The notes beneath the pieces were generated by a model. The model was not told where the DNA came from and did not search any database. It was given only the letters and a program-made list of their open reading frames with translations. From the NCBI GenBank assembly GCA_014762645.1, contig JABURP010000041.1, positions 1 to 64,000 on the forward strand: a stretch of DNA of 64,000 nucleotides. The letters run 5' to 3'. Source of the DNA: Crocinitomicaceae bacterium (lineage in GTDB: Bacteria; Bacteroidota; Bacteroidia; Flavobacteriales_D; Crocinitomicaceae). Of the stretch, positions 39,095-49,437 are shown one piece after another (position 1 is the stretch's first letter; each line of letters starts with the position of its first letter). Both the position numbers and the translations under genes were made by a program.

Positions 39095-39844
39095 ATGGGA
39101 TTATTAGACGGAAAAGTCGCGATTATTACCGGAGCCTCAAGAGGAATTGGAAAGGCTATCGCTCAAAAATTTATTGAAGAAGGCGCAAAAGTGGCCTTTA
39201 CGTATTTATCATCTGATGAAAAAGCAAAAGCTTTGGAAGCTGAACTTACATCTAGTGGTGGAGTTGCTAAGGGTTTCAAATCTAATGCTGCTGAATTTGA
39301 CGCCGCTCAGAAATTGGCAGATGCTGTCATAGAAGAATTTGGTCAAATTGATGTTTTGGTGAATAATGCAGGAATTACAAAAGACAATTTGCTCATGAGA
39401 ATGAGTGAGGAAGATTGGGACGCTGTCATTGATGTAAATTTAAAATCAACATTCAACCTGACAAAAGCGGTTTTACGTCCAATGTTAAAAGCCAGACAAG
39501 GATCGATTATTAACATGAGTTCGGTGGTTGGTGTTTCCGGAAATCCGGGTCAAGCGAACTACGCAGCTTCCAAAGCTGGTATGTTAGGATTCACAAAGTC
39601 TGTAGCACAGGAATTAGGTTCGAGAAACATTAGATGCAATGCAATTGCTCCAGGTTTTATTGAAACAGAAATGACGGCCGAACTGGACGAGAAAGTAGTT
39701 CAGGGCTGGAGAGATGGCATTCCTATGAAACGTGGAGGAACACCAGAAGATGTTGCCAAAACTACGGTATTTCTAGCTTCAGATCTATCTTCTTACGTTA
39801 CTGGACAAACTATTAACGTTTGCGGTGGAATGTTGACTTGTTAA
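39095..39844 (+). CDS. fabG: 3-oxoacyl-[acyl-carrier-protein] reductase
   Basis: KVAIITGASRGIGKAIA, LVNNAGITKDNLLMRM, YAASKAGMLGFTKS. Confidence 0.94.
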   Translation: MGLLDGKVAIITGASRGIGKAIAQKFIEEGAKVAFTYLSSDEKAKALEAELTSSGGVAKGFKSNAAEFDAAQKLADAVIEEFGQIDVLVNNAGITKDNLLMRMSEEDWDAVIDVNLKSTFNLTKAVLRPMLKARQGSIINMSSVVGVSGNPGQANYAASKAGMLGFTKSVAQELGSRNIRCNAIAPGFIETEMTAELDEKVVQGWRDGIPMKRGGTPEDVAKTTVFLASDLSSYVTGQTINVCGGMLTC

Positions 39845-39875
39845 TCGACAAAATCGACTTTATCTTTTTTATGCC

Positions 39876-39903
39876 AAAGCCACAAATTTTGTGGCTTTTT
39901 TTA
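39876..39903 (+). terminator. Intrinsic terminator
   Basis: AAAGCCACAA-ATT-TTGTGGCTTTTTTT. Confidence 0.9.
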
Positions 39904-40055
39904 TATCTAAATCTTTTAGTTTAACCGAATACGGCTATTGTTCTGGTTCATGGGCAATTATTATCCATTCGTCGATTGGTCGGAATATTCTTATACTTCG
40001 TCTAGACATTATGCCTGCATAGCTAAAACTGCTTTATAAACCCTTTTATCCTCCG

Positions 40056-40063
40056 TATCTTTG
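40056..40063 (+). promoter_or_regulatory. Candidate -7 promoter box (TATCTTTG)
   Basis: TAnnTTTG match 24 nt upstream of the ATG at 40088. Confidence 0.4.
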
Positions 40064-40087
40064 TAGTCGAAAAAGCCAAGCTAACCA

Positions 40088-40519
40088 ATGGAGAAGAACG
40101 AAGTAAAGTGCAGAATTTCAACAGTAAAAAAGATTGCTGAAGACGTATTATTAATTGATATCGAAAACAAACAATCATTTGAACTGGAAGATTATCACGA
40201 AGTAAAACGCGCAGTACTAAAACTAGGTGAAGGCAGTAGTTTTTACAACATCATCAAACTAGAAGAAAATACTCTTCCGACAAAAGACGTTCGTGAAGCT
40301 TCAAGCAGTGTTGAGGGCTCCTACTATAAAAAAGCAGACGCATTTATTGTTAGTTCACTCGCCCAAAAAATTATGGGCAATGTAATGATGCGAATAAATA
40401 AACCAATTGTTCCTACAAAATTCTTCAATTCTATTGATGATGCTCATCAGTGGCTAAATGAACTGAAGGAGTCAAAATTTATTGATTCACGATCAGGTGA
40501 ATTAACTACTCTACTATAA
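40088..40519 (+). CDS. Hypothetical protein (SpoIIAA/STAS-like fold suspected)
   Basis: 143 aa complete ORF; pattern resembles small STAS-like Bacteroidota proteins; family assignment is an inference. Confidence 0.7.
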   Translation: MEKNEVKCRISTVKKIAEDVLLIDIENKQSFELEDYHEVKRAVLKLGEGSSFYNIIKLEENTLPTKDVREASSSVEGSYYKKADAFIVSSLAQKIMGNVMMRINKPIVPTKFFNSIDDAHQWLNELKESKFIDSRSGELTTLL

Positions 40520-41507
40520 ATTTGATTCGTTGTAGTTGATCTTTGGATTGTATCGACATAATATATGATCCATTGCTAATACCGGATACATCAATACCTT
40601 CATTCACAACGTAATTCCCTGCTAACAATTGCTTTCCTGAAAGGTCATAAATTATATATTCATCCTGGTCTTGAGCTCCTTTAATATAAATAGCACCCTG
40701 CTTAGAAGGATTTGGATACACATATAAATTTGAAACCATATTTTCTTCTTCTTGACCAGCATAACATGCAGTTGCTACTGTTGAAGGCTCCCACAAACCA
40801 CCATTTAAAAGTGTTCCGTTATTCCCATTTCCACTATTATCTGGCACAACTGTTCCTGTCGATTGATCCATATTATACAATGCAATTAAATTTGGCATTG
40901 GAGTTGATATCGCACAATCTCTCCATTCACATAATTCTCTTTCTGATCTGGCCACAGTCCAAATGCGAACCTCATCAATATTACCATCAAAGAAATGGTC
41001 ATTAAAACTAAAACCACCTTTGTCGAGAGCACCTATAGACAACGGTAGATTTGTATCCAGGTCAAGATTTAATGGAATGGTCATTGTTTTGACAAGCACA
41101 CAATTAACGTAAAAAAGCAACTGGTCTCCTTTTCTTACACCGGCAATATGGTACCATTTGCCAGCATATAAATCGTCATACGTTAATGAATAATAATTAC
41201 CACCATTGCCGTGAATACTAAAATCAAGCTGAGTAGCTCCGGTATATCCAATTCTTATTCCGTAGCCAGCTCCATTTGGTGTACCAATTGTACTCAACCC
41301 TTTACTGATGATCTTACCACCACTTGGTGCTCCAAAATCATCAATGTAAATCCAGGCTTCCAGTGTAAAATCAGAGACACCTAGATCATTAACATCCCCT
41401 ACATAAATATAATCGTTAGTTCCGTCAAGGTCGACACAATGTGGAGATTGGCTCCAGGCAAATTGTAAAATGAACAATGCTGCCATTGTCAAATTTATCT
41501 TTTTCAT
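40506..41507 (-). CDS. LamG-like domain protein with T9SS type A sorting domain
   Basis: LDGTNDYIYVGDVNDLGVSDFTLEAWIYI (LamG) and C-terminal NLYVYPNPSKQGAIYIKG...GSYIMSIQSKDQLQRIKFIVE. Confidence 0.9.
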   Translation of the reverse strand: MKKINLTMAALFILQFAWSQSPHCVDLDGTNDYIYVGDVNDLGVSDFTLEAWIYIDDFGAPSGGKIISKGLSTIGTPNGAGYGIRIGYTGATQLDFSIHGNGGNYYSLTYDDLYAGKWYHIAGVRKGDQLLFYVNCVLVKTMTIPLNLDLDTNLPLSIGALDKGGFSFNDHFFDGNIDEVRIWTVARSERELCEWRDCAISTPMPNLIALYNMDQSTGTVVPDNSGNGNNGTLLNGGLWEPSTVATACYAGQEEENMVSNLYVYPNPSKQGAIYIKGAQDQDEYIIYDLSGKQLLAGNYVVNEGIDVSGISNGSYIMSIQSKDQLQRIKFIVE

Positions 41508-41610
41508 AACATTTTGTTTAGGTTAATTACCTCTAATTTATACAATAACAAGGACATATCATATTTTTAGTGAACCTTTTGGTGCAATATCAGTATACTA
41601 CAATACAATA

Positions 41611-41940
41611 ATGACTCGTGCACTACTCATATTTATAACTGGAATTACCTTTCTTGCGTGTGCTAGGAACCTAAAGGAGACTGATTCACAGGCAAAATAT
41701 ACTTTTTCTGTTAAAGGATGGGAATCATTGGGTACACAAACCCTTGTCATACTGGATGCAACTAATCCTTCTGCAATGGATCAGCAAATCACCTTTACTG
41801 TCAACGTAATAAACACAGACGGGCAGAAATTTTCGAAAGACACTACCATTAAATTTGCTAGAGACGAGAGTCAAAAAAACTTTCAATTAATTGTAGATAC
41901 CGAGGGCGAAATAGAGGACGTAATCGTTAGTGCGATCTAA
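41611..41940 (+). CDS. Putative small lipoprotein
   Basis: 109 aa with signal/lipobox MTRALLIFITGITFLAC; beta-rich remainder. Confidence 0.65.
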   Translation: MTRALLIFITGITFLACARNLKETDSQAKYTFSVKGWESLGTQTLVILDATNPSAMDQQITFTVNVINTDGQKFSKDTTIKFARDESQKNFQLIVDTEGEIEDVIVSAI

Positions 41941-43323
41941 CTATTCATCATTTCTTTCTTCTGCATCATCTTCATGACTTAAGTTATCCAGGTATTCATC
42001 TACTTCATGCGGATGAGGGTCTCCCAGCTTACCAAGAGACTTGGCAACAACCATTGAAACTGTAGCATCCCCTGTTACATTAACTGTTGTTCTCAACATA
42101 TCAAGTGGACGATCAACCGCAAAAATCAAAGTCAATCCAATAGCGATTTGTTCAGGGGTAAATTTACCTACTGCCTGTAGAACGATTACTAACATTACCA
42201 TTCCGGCACCTGGAACGGCAGCTGAACCTATAGACGCCATCAACGCTGTGAATATTATGGTCAATTGATCCATAAAGGTCAGGTCAACCATCAATGCCTG
42301 TGCAATAAATACCGCCGCAACGGCCTGGTAAAGCGAAGTTCCATCCATATTTATTGTAGCGCCTACGGGTAAAACAAAACTAGACACCTCTTTATCTACT
42401 CCAATGTGCTCTTCTACTCTTTCAATGGTAACTGGTAAGGTTGCCGCACTACTACTCGTTGTAAATGCCAATAGCTGCGCCGGAGCCAAATTTTTAAGAA
42501 ACCAAAACGGATTCTTTTTTGTGAATAGCCACATAATAACCAGGTAAAATATGATCATTATTATCAGACCTGCGATCACAGTGAGGCCGTAATAAAGCAG
42601 TGCTTCAAGAATCTCCCAGCTCTCTGAAGAGACAATTACGGTAGCCATAAGTGCAAGAACTGCGAAAGGAGCAGATAACATTATTATATCTACCATCTTT
42701 AAAACCACGTCATTCAGTCCGTCAAAAAAGTGCTTTATCGTTGTTGTTTTCTCCGGTGGAACAAGTAACATGGCCAACCCAAAAAAGATGACGAAAAAGA
42801 TGACCTGCAACATATTGCCGTTATCTCCTAAAGCTTCAAAAACATTAGACGGCACCATGTTTTCAATGAAAGAAAGAGGTCCGGATGCCCCTTGTTCCTC
42901 AGCCGTGGTAAGTTTAGATGTTACACCTTCGTCTCCAGCATAATTTTCTGTCATTGTAACAATCGTCTCCTCGCTAATACCCTCACCTGGTTTAACCAGA
43001 TTTACAATAATTAATCCTATGGTAATCGCTACGATTGTGGTACCAACATACATCAGGATGGATCTCCCTCCAATTTTAGCGAATTTGGAGATGTCCTTCA
43101 GGTCAAGAATTCCTTTCAATAGAGATGCTACAATCAATGGAATTGCTATGAGCTTCAGGAGATTAACAAAGATAGTTCCCCAGGGCTTAACCCAATCTAT
43201 AACAAAGTCTTTTCCTCCATCAATACCCGCTAAGACAACGCCCAAAATTATCCCCAGCACCATTCCTATTATGATCCTCCAATGCAATGCTAATTTTTTC
43301 CGCGTACCCGATCTTTTTTCCAT
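41941..43323 (-). CDS. Dicarboxylate/amino acid:cation symporter (DAACS, Na+/H+ coupled)
   Basis: TSSSAATLPVTIE, LPVGATINMDGTSLYQAVAAVFIAQ, FAVDRPLDMLRTTVNVTGDA. Confidence 0.95.
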   Translation of the reverse strand: MEKRSGTRKKLALHWRIIIGMVLGIILGVVLAGIDGGKDFVIDWVKPWGTIFVNLLKLIAIPLIVASLLKGILDLKDISKFAKIGGRSILMYVGTTIVAITIGLIIVNLVKPGEGISEETIVTMTENYAGDEGVTSKLTTAEEQGASGPLSFIENMVPSNVFEALGDNGNMLQVIFFVIFFGLAMLLVPPEKTTTIKHFFDGLNDVVLKMVDIIMLSAPFAVLALMATVIVSSESWEILEALLYYGLTVIAGLIIMIIFYLVIMWLFTKKNPFWFLKNLAPAQLLAFTTSSSAATLPVTIERVEEHIGVDKEVSSFVLPVGATINMDGTSLYQAVAAVFIAQALMVDLTFMDQLTIIFTALMASIGSAAVPGAGMVMLVIVLQAVGKFTPEQIAIGLTLIFAVDRPLDMLRTTVNVTGDATVSMVVAKSLGKLGDPHPHEVDEYLDNLSHEDDAEERNDE

Positions 43324-43495
43324 GCGCCTAAAATATACTTTTTTGATTTAATGCTCTGACAATTTTTTTCGACGAGAAAAAATGTCTAACTTTCATTGAC
43401 CCGAACAATTGGATAGTCCAGTTGTTATATTAATGTGCGTTATTTTTTTACTGTGTTAAATTTATATCGACAGAGGGCAATAACTAACACCACTC

Positions 43496-43526
43496 TTGAA
43501 ATGCATGTTTAAACACATTAACTTTG
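43496..43526 (+). promoter_or_regulatory. Candidate Bacteroidota promoter (TTG-N20-TAACTTTG)
   Basis: -33 TTG at 43496-43498, -7 TAACTTTG at 43519-43526, upstream of ATG 43557. Confidence 0.6.
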
Positions 43527-43556
43527 CACGTAAATTTGAACTAAACTTCACGTAAT

Positions 43557-46500
43557 ATGAAAAAAATCTTAACCTTATTCGCAACTTTTGGGCTGCTTAT
43601 GGGAACCACTTCCTATGCGCAGATTACCGTTTTTCCTTATAATGAGGATTTTGAAACGGAAACTCAGGGGCCAACTTCGGGTTGTCCGTTGAGCTATACA
43701 ATGATGGCCGCCGGCTGGACCAATGAAACCGGTGACGGTACTGACTGGACAGCTGATGTCGGAGGTACCACCTCAGGAAGTACTGGTCCTTCTGTAGACC
43801 AGATGCCGGGTACAACTACTGGCCATTATCTTTATACAGAAACCAGTGGATGTAATAGTACCACTGCAGTTTTAACCAGTCCGTCATTCGACTTACCATC
43901 ATCTGCATCAGCTGCAGCTATGGATTTTTGGTATCACATGTACGGAGCTTCAATGGGGACACTCGTAGTAGAGTATACCATTGATGGTGGTATAACATGG
44001 ACCAATATCGGTACACTAACGGACAATATTGACCTTTGGCAACAGTTTACTTTTGACCTGACGCCATTTTTAGGTAATATCGTACAGTTCAGATTTACTG
44101 GTAACCTGGGTACCAGTTTTACCAGTGACATGGCCATTGATAATTTCAATGTTGTGGCACAGGTAACAGATGATATTGGAGGATATTCTATCCAAAATCC
44201 AGTGAACCCTCTTTCAACAGGAGTTCAGACGGTTACAGGTACAATATTCAATTATGGAACGAATGATGTGACCTCTGCAACAATTGGTTGGAGTATAAAT
44301 GGTACACCTCAAACTCCAACAGTTTTACCTGCAACAGTAACAGCTGGAACAGAGTCAGGAACCATTATTTTAGGTGCTTATGACTTCCCAATTGGAACAA
44401 CAGATATTTGTATCTGGACTGAATTACCAAATGGTAATGCAGATAATGTCGCCGCGAACGATACATTTTGTGTTTCATTATGTACCGGTTTAAATGGTAC
44501 TTACACCATAGGCGGTGGAACACCGGATTATGCCACATTTGCGGATGCAACAAGTGCTTTGATGAGTTGTGGTATTTCAGGTCCTGTTGTATTTGATGTT
44601 GCAGCTGGAGTATATAATGAATCAGTTACACTCGGACCAATCTTGGGTTCAAGTGCTACAAATACAGTTACTTTTAATGGTGGTTCAGCTGCTACAACAG
44701 TTGTTGAACATGATGCTACCGGTAAAAATGGTACCATCAACCTTGAAGGTGCAGACAATGTCATTTTTGAAAATCTGACCATTAGAAACACAGGTACTAC
44801 AGACGCCTGGGGTGTTTTCTTAACAGATACTGCAGAATATGACACCATTCAAAACTGTATTATTGAGATGGCCTATTCATCAGGTATAATAGATGTTGCA
44901 GGTATTTGTGCTTCCGGAAATCCTTTGGATGACTTTACTGAAGGTAACAATGCTAACTTCTGCGCTTTTGATAACAATGTTATTACAGGTGGAGAAAGAG
45001 GAATTGTTATGGAAGGTGAAACAATTTTCGGTAATTGGATGAACGGAATTAGCATTACCAATAACCAAATCTATAATGTAGATGATTATGGTATTTATAT
45101 GGATAACCAACAATTCCTGAACATTAGTGGTAACTGGATTGATTCAATCCAACAAACATTTAGTGACGGTATTTACTTATTTGATATTGTAGACTTCAAC
45201 ATCACCAACAATATTGTCAATGTTCAAGACTACGGTGTTTATATCGCAGATGGTAATTTTGGGCTGGACGGTGCACCAACTGGAGTTTCTAATTTCATTA
45301 ACAATATGGTGACCAGTACAACTGACCGTGCGGTATATTTTGATGACGTCGAGGTTACTAATGTTTGGCACAACTCGGTTTACAATGATGGAACAGCTGC
45401 TGGAGCAATGTATGTCAATGACTTGATTAACGTTGATATCCGAAATAACATATTTGTGAGTAACGCAGATTATGCATTTGAGTCTTTGGATGATCTTACC
45501 ACAGGTTCAAATGTCCTCGATTATAATAACTACTATACAAATGGTGCAGTATTCATTAGTGAAGGGCTTGTCGCTCAACCGGACCTTGCGTCATGGCAAA
45601 CAGCACAACCAACATTGAACGTAAATTCAATCTCAGTGAATCCGGTATTTAACTCATCAACTGATCTTCACGTTGTGTCTATTGCATTAAACGATCAGGG
45701 AGATAACTCAGTAGGTGTTCCGTTGGATATTGATGGTGACACCAGACCCGCCGGTACTAATGTAGATATGGGAGCGGATGAGTTTACGCCGCTTACAGAC
45801 AATGTGGAATTAGTAGCGATTGTGTCACCTGCTGGAAGTCAGTGTGGAACAAATAATACTGAAGTGACAGTTGTAATTAGAAACCTGGCTGACACCATTT
45901 TCTCTTGCCCAATAACAGCCGTAATTACAGGTGACATTACACAAACCTTAAACACCACTTACAATGATACACTCTTGTTTAATGAGCAGGATACAGTTGT
46001 TGTAGGTACATTTAATGGTTACAACGGTGGATTTATTAATATTACGGCCTATACTGAATACCCTGGTGATCAAGACACTTCAAATGACACCATATATGAT
46101 AAAGCGTCTACATTAATACCATTTGAACCTGCTGGAACAAGTGACCCAAGTTGTGGATACGATACAACTACTCTCTATGCGGACACCACCTATATTTCAA
46201 ACTTTTTTGATTGGTGGGATTCAGCATCTGGAGGTTCAATAGTAGGTACTGGTAATTCGTTCGTTGTACCTTCTATCGCTACACAAGACACCTACTACCT
46301 GGCTTATCAGGCTGGAGGGTTAGATAGTATGATGACCACGCTTACAGGTACCAATGGCTGTAGTGGAGGAAACATGTTTGATGTTACTTCTGTGAGTGGA
46401 ATCAGTATTTCTGGCTTCCGTGTTAACAGTGGTTTAGCTGCCGGAACCAATGTGCCGGTAACCATCCATTATATTGCAGGTGGATATGCAGGTAACGAAA

Positions 46501-47321
46501 CCAATGCAGCTGCCTGGACAACAGAAGGCTCATATACGGTTCAATCCGGTGGAGCTGGAAATGCATCAACTTTCTTGTCTTTAACAAGTCCAATAACAGT
46601 TGGTGCAGGTCAAACAGTTGGTATCTACGTTGAATATGATGCAGATTACACTACCGGTGCTAACACCTATACAAATGGTGATGTAACTATTGACGCCGGA
46701 GTAGGACTTTGTAGTTCGTTTGGTGGAATTAATGATCCACGAACGTTCAACGGAATTGTATACTGGGGAGGAGATCCTTGTTCTGCTATCCGCGTTCCGG
46801 TTTCAGCGTTTATTACTGCAAATGCTGATGTAAACTTAGGACCTGATTCTGTTGCTTGTGCAGCTAACGGTGCCGTTGTTCTGGATCCTGGACCAAACTT
46901 GACCAATCACATGTGGCAACCATCAGGTAACACAGGTGCAACAGAAAGTGTAACTTCTAACGGACAATACATTGTTACTGCAGAAGATATCAATACAGGA
47001 TGTGAATGGAGTGATACTATCCTCATTATCTTCGGCGAATGTGCATCAATTGATGAGCAAAGCGGATTAGAAGAAATGAATGTATTCCCTAATCCAAACA
47101 ATGGACAGTTTACATTGCAGATTCAACTGATGAACGGTGTTGAACTGAAAAATGTTGAACTCGTTTCTACAGATGGAAGATTACTCAGAACACTGTCATT
47201 CAATGGCGAGCTGGGAAGCTACCAGGCAGATTTTGATGTTCGTGGTGAAGCTAGAGGAATCTACTTTATCAGAGTAACAACTAACGAGGGCATTGCCGTA
47301 CAACGCGTAATTGTAGAGTAA
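43557..47321 (+). CDS. Large secreted adhesin-like protein with right-handed beta-helix and T9SS type A sorting domain
   Basis: 1254 aa; signal peptide, MAM-like module, parallel beta-helix repeats (NVIFENLTIRNTG...ISITNNQIYNVDDYGIYMDN), CTD MNVFPNPNNGQFTLQI...IYFIRVTTNEGIAVQRVIVE. Confidence 0.92.
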   Translation: MKKILTLFATFGLLMGTTSYAQITVFPYNEDFETETQGPTSGCPLSYTMMAAGWTNETGDGTDWTADVGGTTSGSTGPSVDQMPGTTTGHYLYTETSGCNSTTAVLTSPSFDLPSSASAAAMDFWYHMYGASMGTLVVEYTIDGGITWTNIGTLTDNIDLWQQFTFDLTPFLGNIVQFRFTGNLGTSFTSDMAIDNFNVVAQVTDDIGGYSIQNPVNPLSTGVQTVTGTIFNYGTNDVTSATIGWSINGTPQTPTVLPATVTAGTESGTIILGAYDFPIGTTDICIWTELPNGNADNVAANDTFCVSLCTGLNGTYTIGGGTPDYATFADATSALMSCGISGPVVFDVAAGVYNESVTLGPILGSSATNTVTFNGGSAATTVVEHDATGKNGTINLEGADNVIFENLTIRNTGTTDAWGVFLTDTAEYDTIQNCIIEMAYSSGIIDVAGICASGNPLDDFTEGNNANFCAFDNNVITGGERGIVMEGETIFGNWMNGISITNNQIYNVDDYGIYMDNQQFLNISGNWIDSIQQTFSDGIYLFDIVDFNITNNIVNVQDYGVYIADGNFGLDGAPTGVSNFINNMVTSTTDRAVYFDDVEVTNVWHNSVYNDGTAAGAMYVNDLINVDIRNNIFVSNADYAFESLDDLTTGSNVLDYNNYYTNGAVFISEGLVAQPDLASWQTAQPTLNVNSISVNPVFNSSTDLHVVSIALNDQGDNSVGVPLDIDGDTRPAGTNVDMGADEFTPLTDNVELVAIVSPAGSQCGTNNTEVTVVIRNLADTIFSCPITAVITGDITQTLNTTYNDTLLFNEQDTVVVGTFNGYNGGFINITAYTEYPGDQDTSNDTIYDKASTLIPFEPAGTSDPSCGYDTTTLYADTTYISNFFDWWDSASGGSIVGTGNSFVVPSIATQDTYYLAYQAGGLDSMMTTLTGTNGCSGGNMFDVTSVSGISISGFRVNSGLAAGTNVPVTIHYIAGGYAGNETNAAAWTTEGSYTVQSGGAGNASTFLSLTSPITVGAGQTVGIYVEYDADYTTGANTYTNGDVTIDAGVGLCSSFGGINDPRTFNGIVYWGGDPCSAIRVPVSAFITANADVNLGPDSVACAANGAVVLDPGPNLTNHMWQPSGNTGATESVTSNGQYIVTAEDINTGCEWSDTILIIFGECASIDEQSGLEEMNVFPNPNNGQFTLQIQLMNGVELKNVELVSTDGRLLRTLSFNGELGSYQADFDVRGEARGIYFIRVTTNEGIAVQRVIVE

Positions 47322-47346
47322 GCCCTTTCTATTAACTGAATAATTT

Positions 47347-47379
47347 AAGGCCTTCACTTCGGTGAGGGCCTTTTTTTAT
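47347..47379 (+). terminator. Intrinsic terminator with TTCG tetraloop
   Basis: AAGGCCTTCAC-TTCG-GTGAGGGCCTT + T7. Confidence 0.9.
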
Positions 47380-47525
47380 TGCGGGTTTTACGGTTTTTTT
47401 ATGTAAAAACACTTATGGCCAGTTCATTATGGGTTATATTTTAGATATTTAGGTGGATAAAGCTGATGTGGGGTTTGTTCGTATGTTATAGCCAATTAAC
47501 TGTATATTAACGGATAAATTAAATT

Positions 47526-48746
47526 ATGAAAAGTATTTTTACTCTCTTTCTTATAATATGTTTCTTATCTTTTGAAGGTGAAGCATTTTCCCAAACCCCT
47601 TCTTATGTTCCTACAGATAGTCTTATAGGCTGGTGGCCATTTTCAGGCAATGCTGACGATCTAAGTGTAAATGCAAATCATGGTACTGTGCTAAATGGCA
47701 CCATACTAAGCGAAGACAGATTTGCAAATTCTAATAGTTCATATTTAGTAGATGGAATTAATTGTCCTGATGCTAAAGGAATTTCTTTACCATCATCCAT
47801 AGATAATACTCAAAATTATTCTATTAGTATTTGGTTCCAAACAACTGACTCTACTAAGTCGGATCAATCATTATTTAATTCGTTACCACACCAATATATT
47901 GCTGTGAATTTTAATTACCCTTATGGTGGGTTCGACAATAAAACATGTGCTTTTTTAGGAAATGGCGGGTGGCAAATAATGGGAAGTACTGCAAACTGGA
48001 ACACGTACAATATGTTGGACTGGCATCATCTGGTAGTTGTAAAAGACAGTTCCGAATTAAATTTTTATCAAGATGGTTTATTAGCATATACACAAGTTAT
48101 AAATCCAACTTTTAATAGCGGTAGTTTTAGTTCAATTGTGGTTGGAGCAATTAGTGTTAACGGTGGCAGTCAGTGTTATGAAACATTCAACGGTCGTATT
48201 GATGATGTAGGTATTTGGAACCGTTCATTGTCAATTTGTGAAATTCTTAATTTGTACAACTCCAGTTCTACTTCGTTAACAATTACAGTAAGTAATGATA
48301 CTTTATATTCTGATCAAGCAAACGCTTCAAGTTACCAATGGCTTGATTGTAATGATAATTATTCTACGATCAGCTCAGAGACAAATCAATTTTTCTATCC
48401 GTCCTTATCTGGAAATTATGCTGTCGAGATTGATATGTCAGGATGCATTGACACTTCGAACTGTTATTCCTTTACCCCCGGAAATATTGGGTTAAATAAG
48501 ATCACACCAAACACTGAAATAAAAATATTTCCAAACCCATCCAATGGAGAAATTTCAATTGAAGTAACCACTGATATGTTCGGTTCAGAATATACTATTA
48601 TAAATCAGCTCGGTGAAAAAGTTCTATTCGGAATAATTAATGAGAATAAAACTATTTTAAACTTGAATAACCTAAATCTTGGTATTTATTTCATCTCAAT
48701 ATTCAATGATACAAAGTCTTATCAATCTAAATTAGTTAAGAACTAA
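47526..48746 (+). CDS. LamG-like domain protein with T9SS type A sorting domain
   Basis: DSLIGWWPFSGNADDLSVNANHGTV (LamG), CTD IKIFPNPSNGEISIEV...LGIYFISIFNDTKSYQSKLVKN. Confidence 0.9.
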   Translation: MKSIFTLFLIICFLSFEGEAFSQTPSYVPTDSLIGWWPFSGNADDLSVNANHGTVLNGTILSEDRFANSNSSYLVDGINCPDAKGISLPSSIDNTQNYSISIWFQTTDSTKSDQSLFNSLPHQYIAVNFNYPYGGFDNKTCAFLGNGGWQIMGSTANWNTYNMLDWHHLVVVKDSSELNFYQDGLLAYTQVINPTFNSGSFSSIVVGAISVNGGSQCYETFNGRIDDVGIWNRSLSICEILNLYNSSSTSLTITVSNDTLYSDQANASSYQWLDCNDNYSTISSETNQFFYPSLSGNYAVEIDMSGCIDTSNCYSFTPGNIGLNKITPNTEIKIFPNPSNGEISIEVTTDMFGSEYTIINQLGEKVLFGIINENKTILNLNNLNLGIYFISIFNDTKSYQSKLVKN

Positions 48747-48952
48747 TGACTTATAAGGAAATTCAGAAAGTATACAGGAAATGTTATGAAAAAACTATTA
48801 GTACTTGTAAAATTACTGATGCAAAGAGGAAATTGAATTTACCATTGAGAATAGCCTACAATAGAATTGATGAAAACTCAATTCAAAAACCTGCTTCTCA
48901 AGAAGAGTTTCAACGGTCAAAAAAAATTATACTTAATAAAAACAGCTCATAA
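48746..48952 (+). CDS. Small hypothetical protein, possibly HTH-like
   Basis: 68 aa; ATG overlaps the preceding TAA stop (TAATG). MTYKEIQKVYRKCYEKTISTCKITDAKRKLNLPLRIAYNRIDENSIQ... Confidence 0.4.
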   Translation: MTYKEIQKVYRKCYEKTISTCKITDAKRKLNLPLRIAYNRIDENSIQKPASQEEFQRSKKIILNKNSS

Positions 48953-49108
48953 CATAATATGCAAAATTCACCCCCCACCCTCGTCCAAGCGCAACTCCCA
49001 TTGGCGTGTACATAACCGGGCAGCCTGCACGCGTAGGACCGCCCAGAGTACGGGATTTTGGCCATCTCTCTTGGCACCGCAATAAATTGCTAACTTTACT
49101 CAAACGTT

Positions 49109-49437
49109 ATGATTAATTACAAGAAGATTTGGTATTTCATGTGTGCTTATCTCTTGTTAGCACAAGTTATTCTTGTATTCAATCTGCTGACCCTTCGACT
49201 AATCACAACTCCAAAGTTATCTCCACATTCGACTGGAAATTGAACTACATGTTTGGAATATCTCTTGATTATGAAATTCGTTTTGACAAAATAAATCTTG
49301 GTCTTTATACAAAGTTCAGTGTCCGACACAATGATAGGATTGACTACCAATTTATAATCGATAACTGGTTTTCTCATTATGGACACTACACGTCAAATGG
49401 AGGTTATCTTTCTTTTGGGACCTACCTAAGATTATAA
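49109..49437 (+). pseudogene. Frame-broken remnant of a secreted/outer-membrane protein gene
   Basis: Signal-peptide-like start MINYKKIWYFMCAYLLLAQVILVFNLL at ATG 49109 is in a different frame from the barrel-like C-terminus FDWKLNYMFGISLDYEIRFDKINLGLYTKF...GGYLSFGTYLRL (ORF 49129-49437). Confidence 0.5.

Noticed and set aside
43358-43386. GACA..TTTTTTC/GAAAAAA.TGTC inverted repeat upstream of the symporter
   Set aside because: Mostly a T-run/A-run pairing, easily produced by chance in AT-rich intergenic DNA; no additional support.
44365-45371. Several antisense ORFs within the beta-helix adhesin
   Set aside because: Repetitive composition of the sense gene generates spurious open frames.
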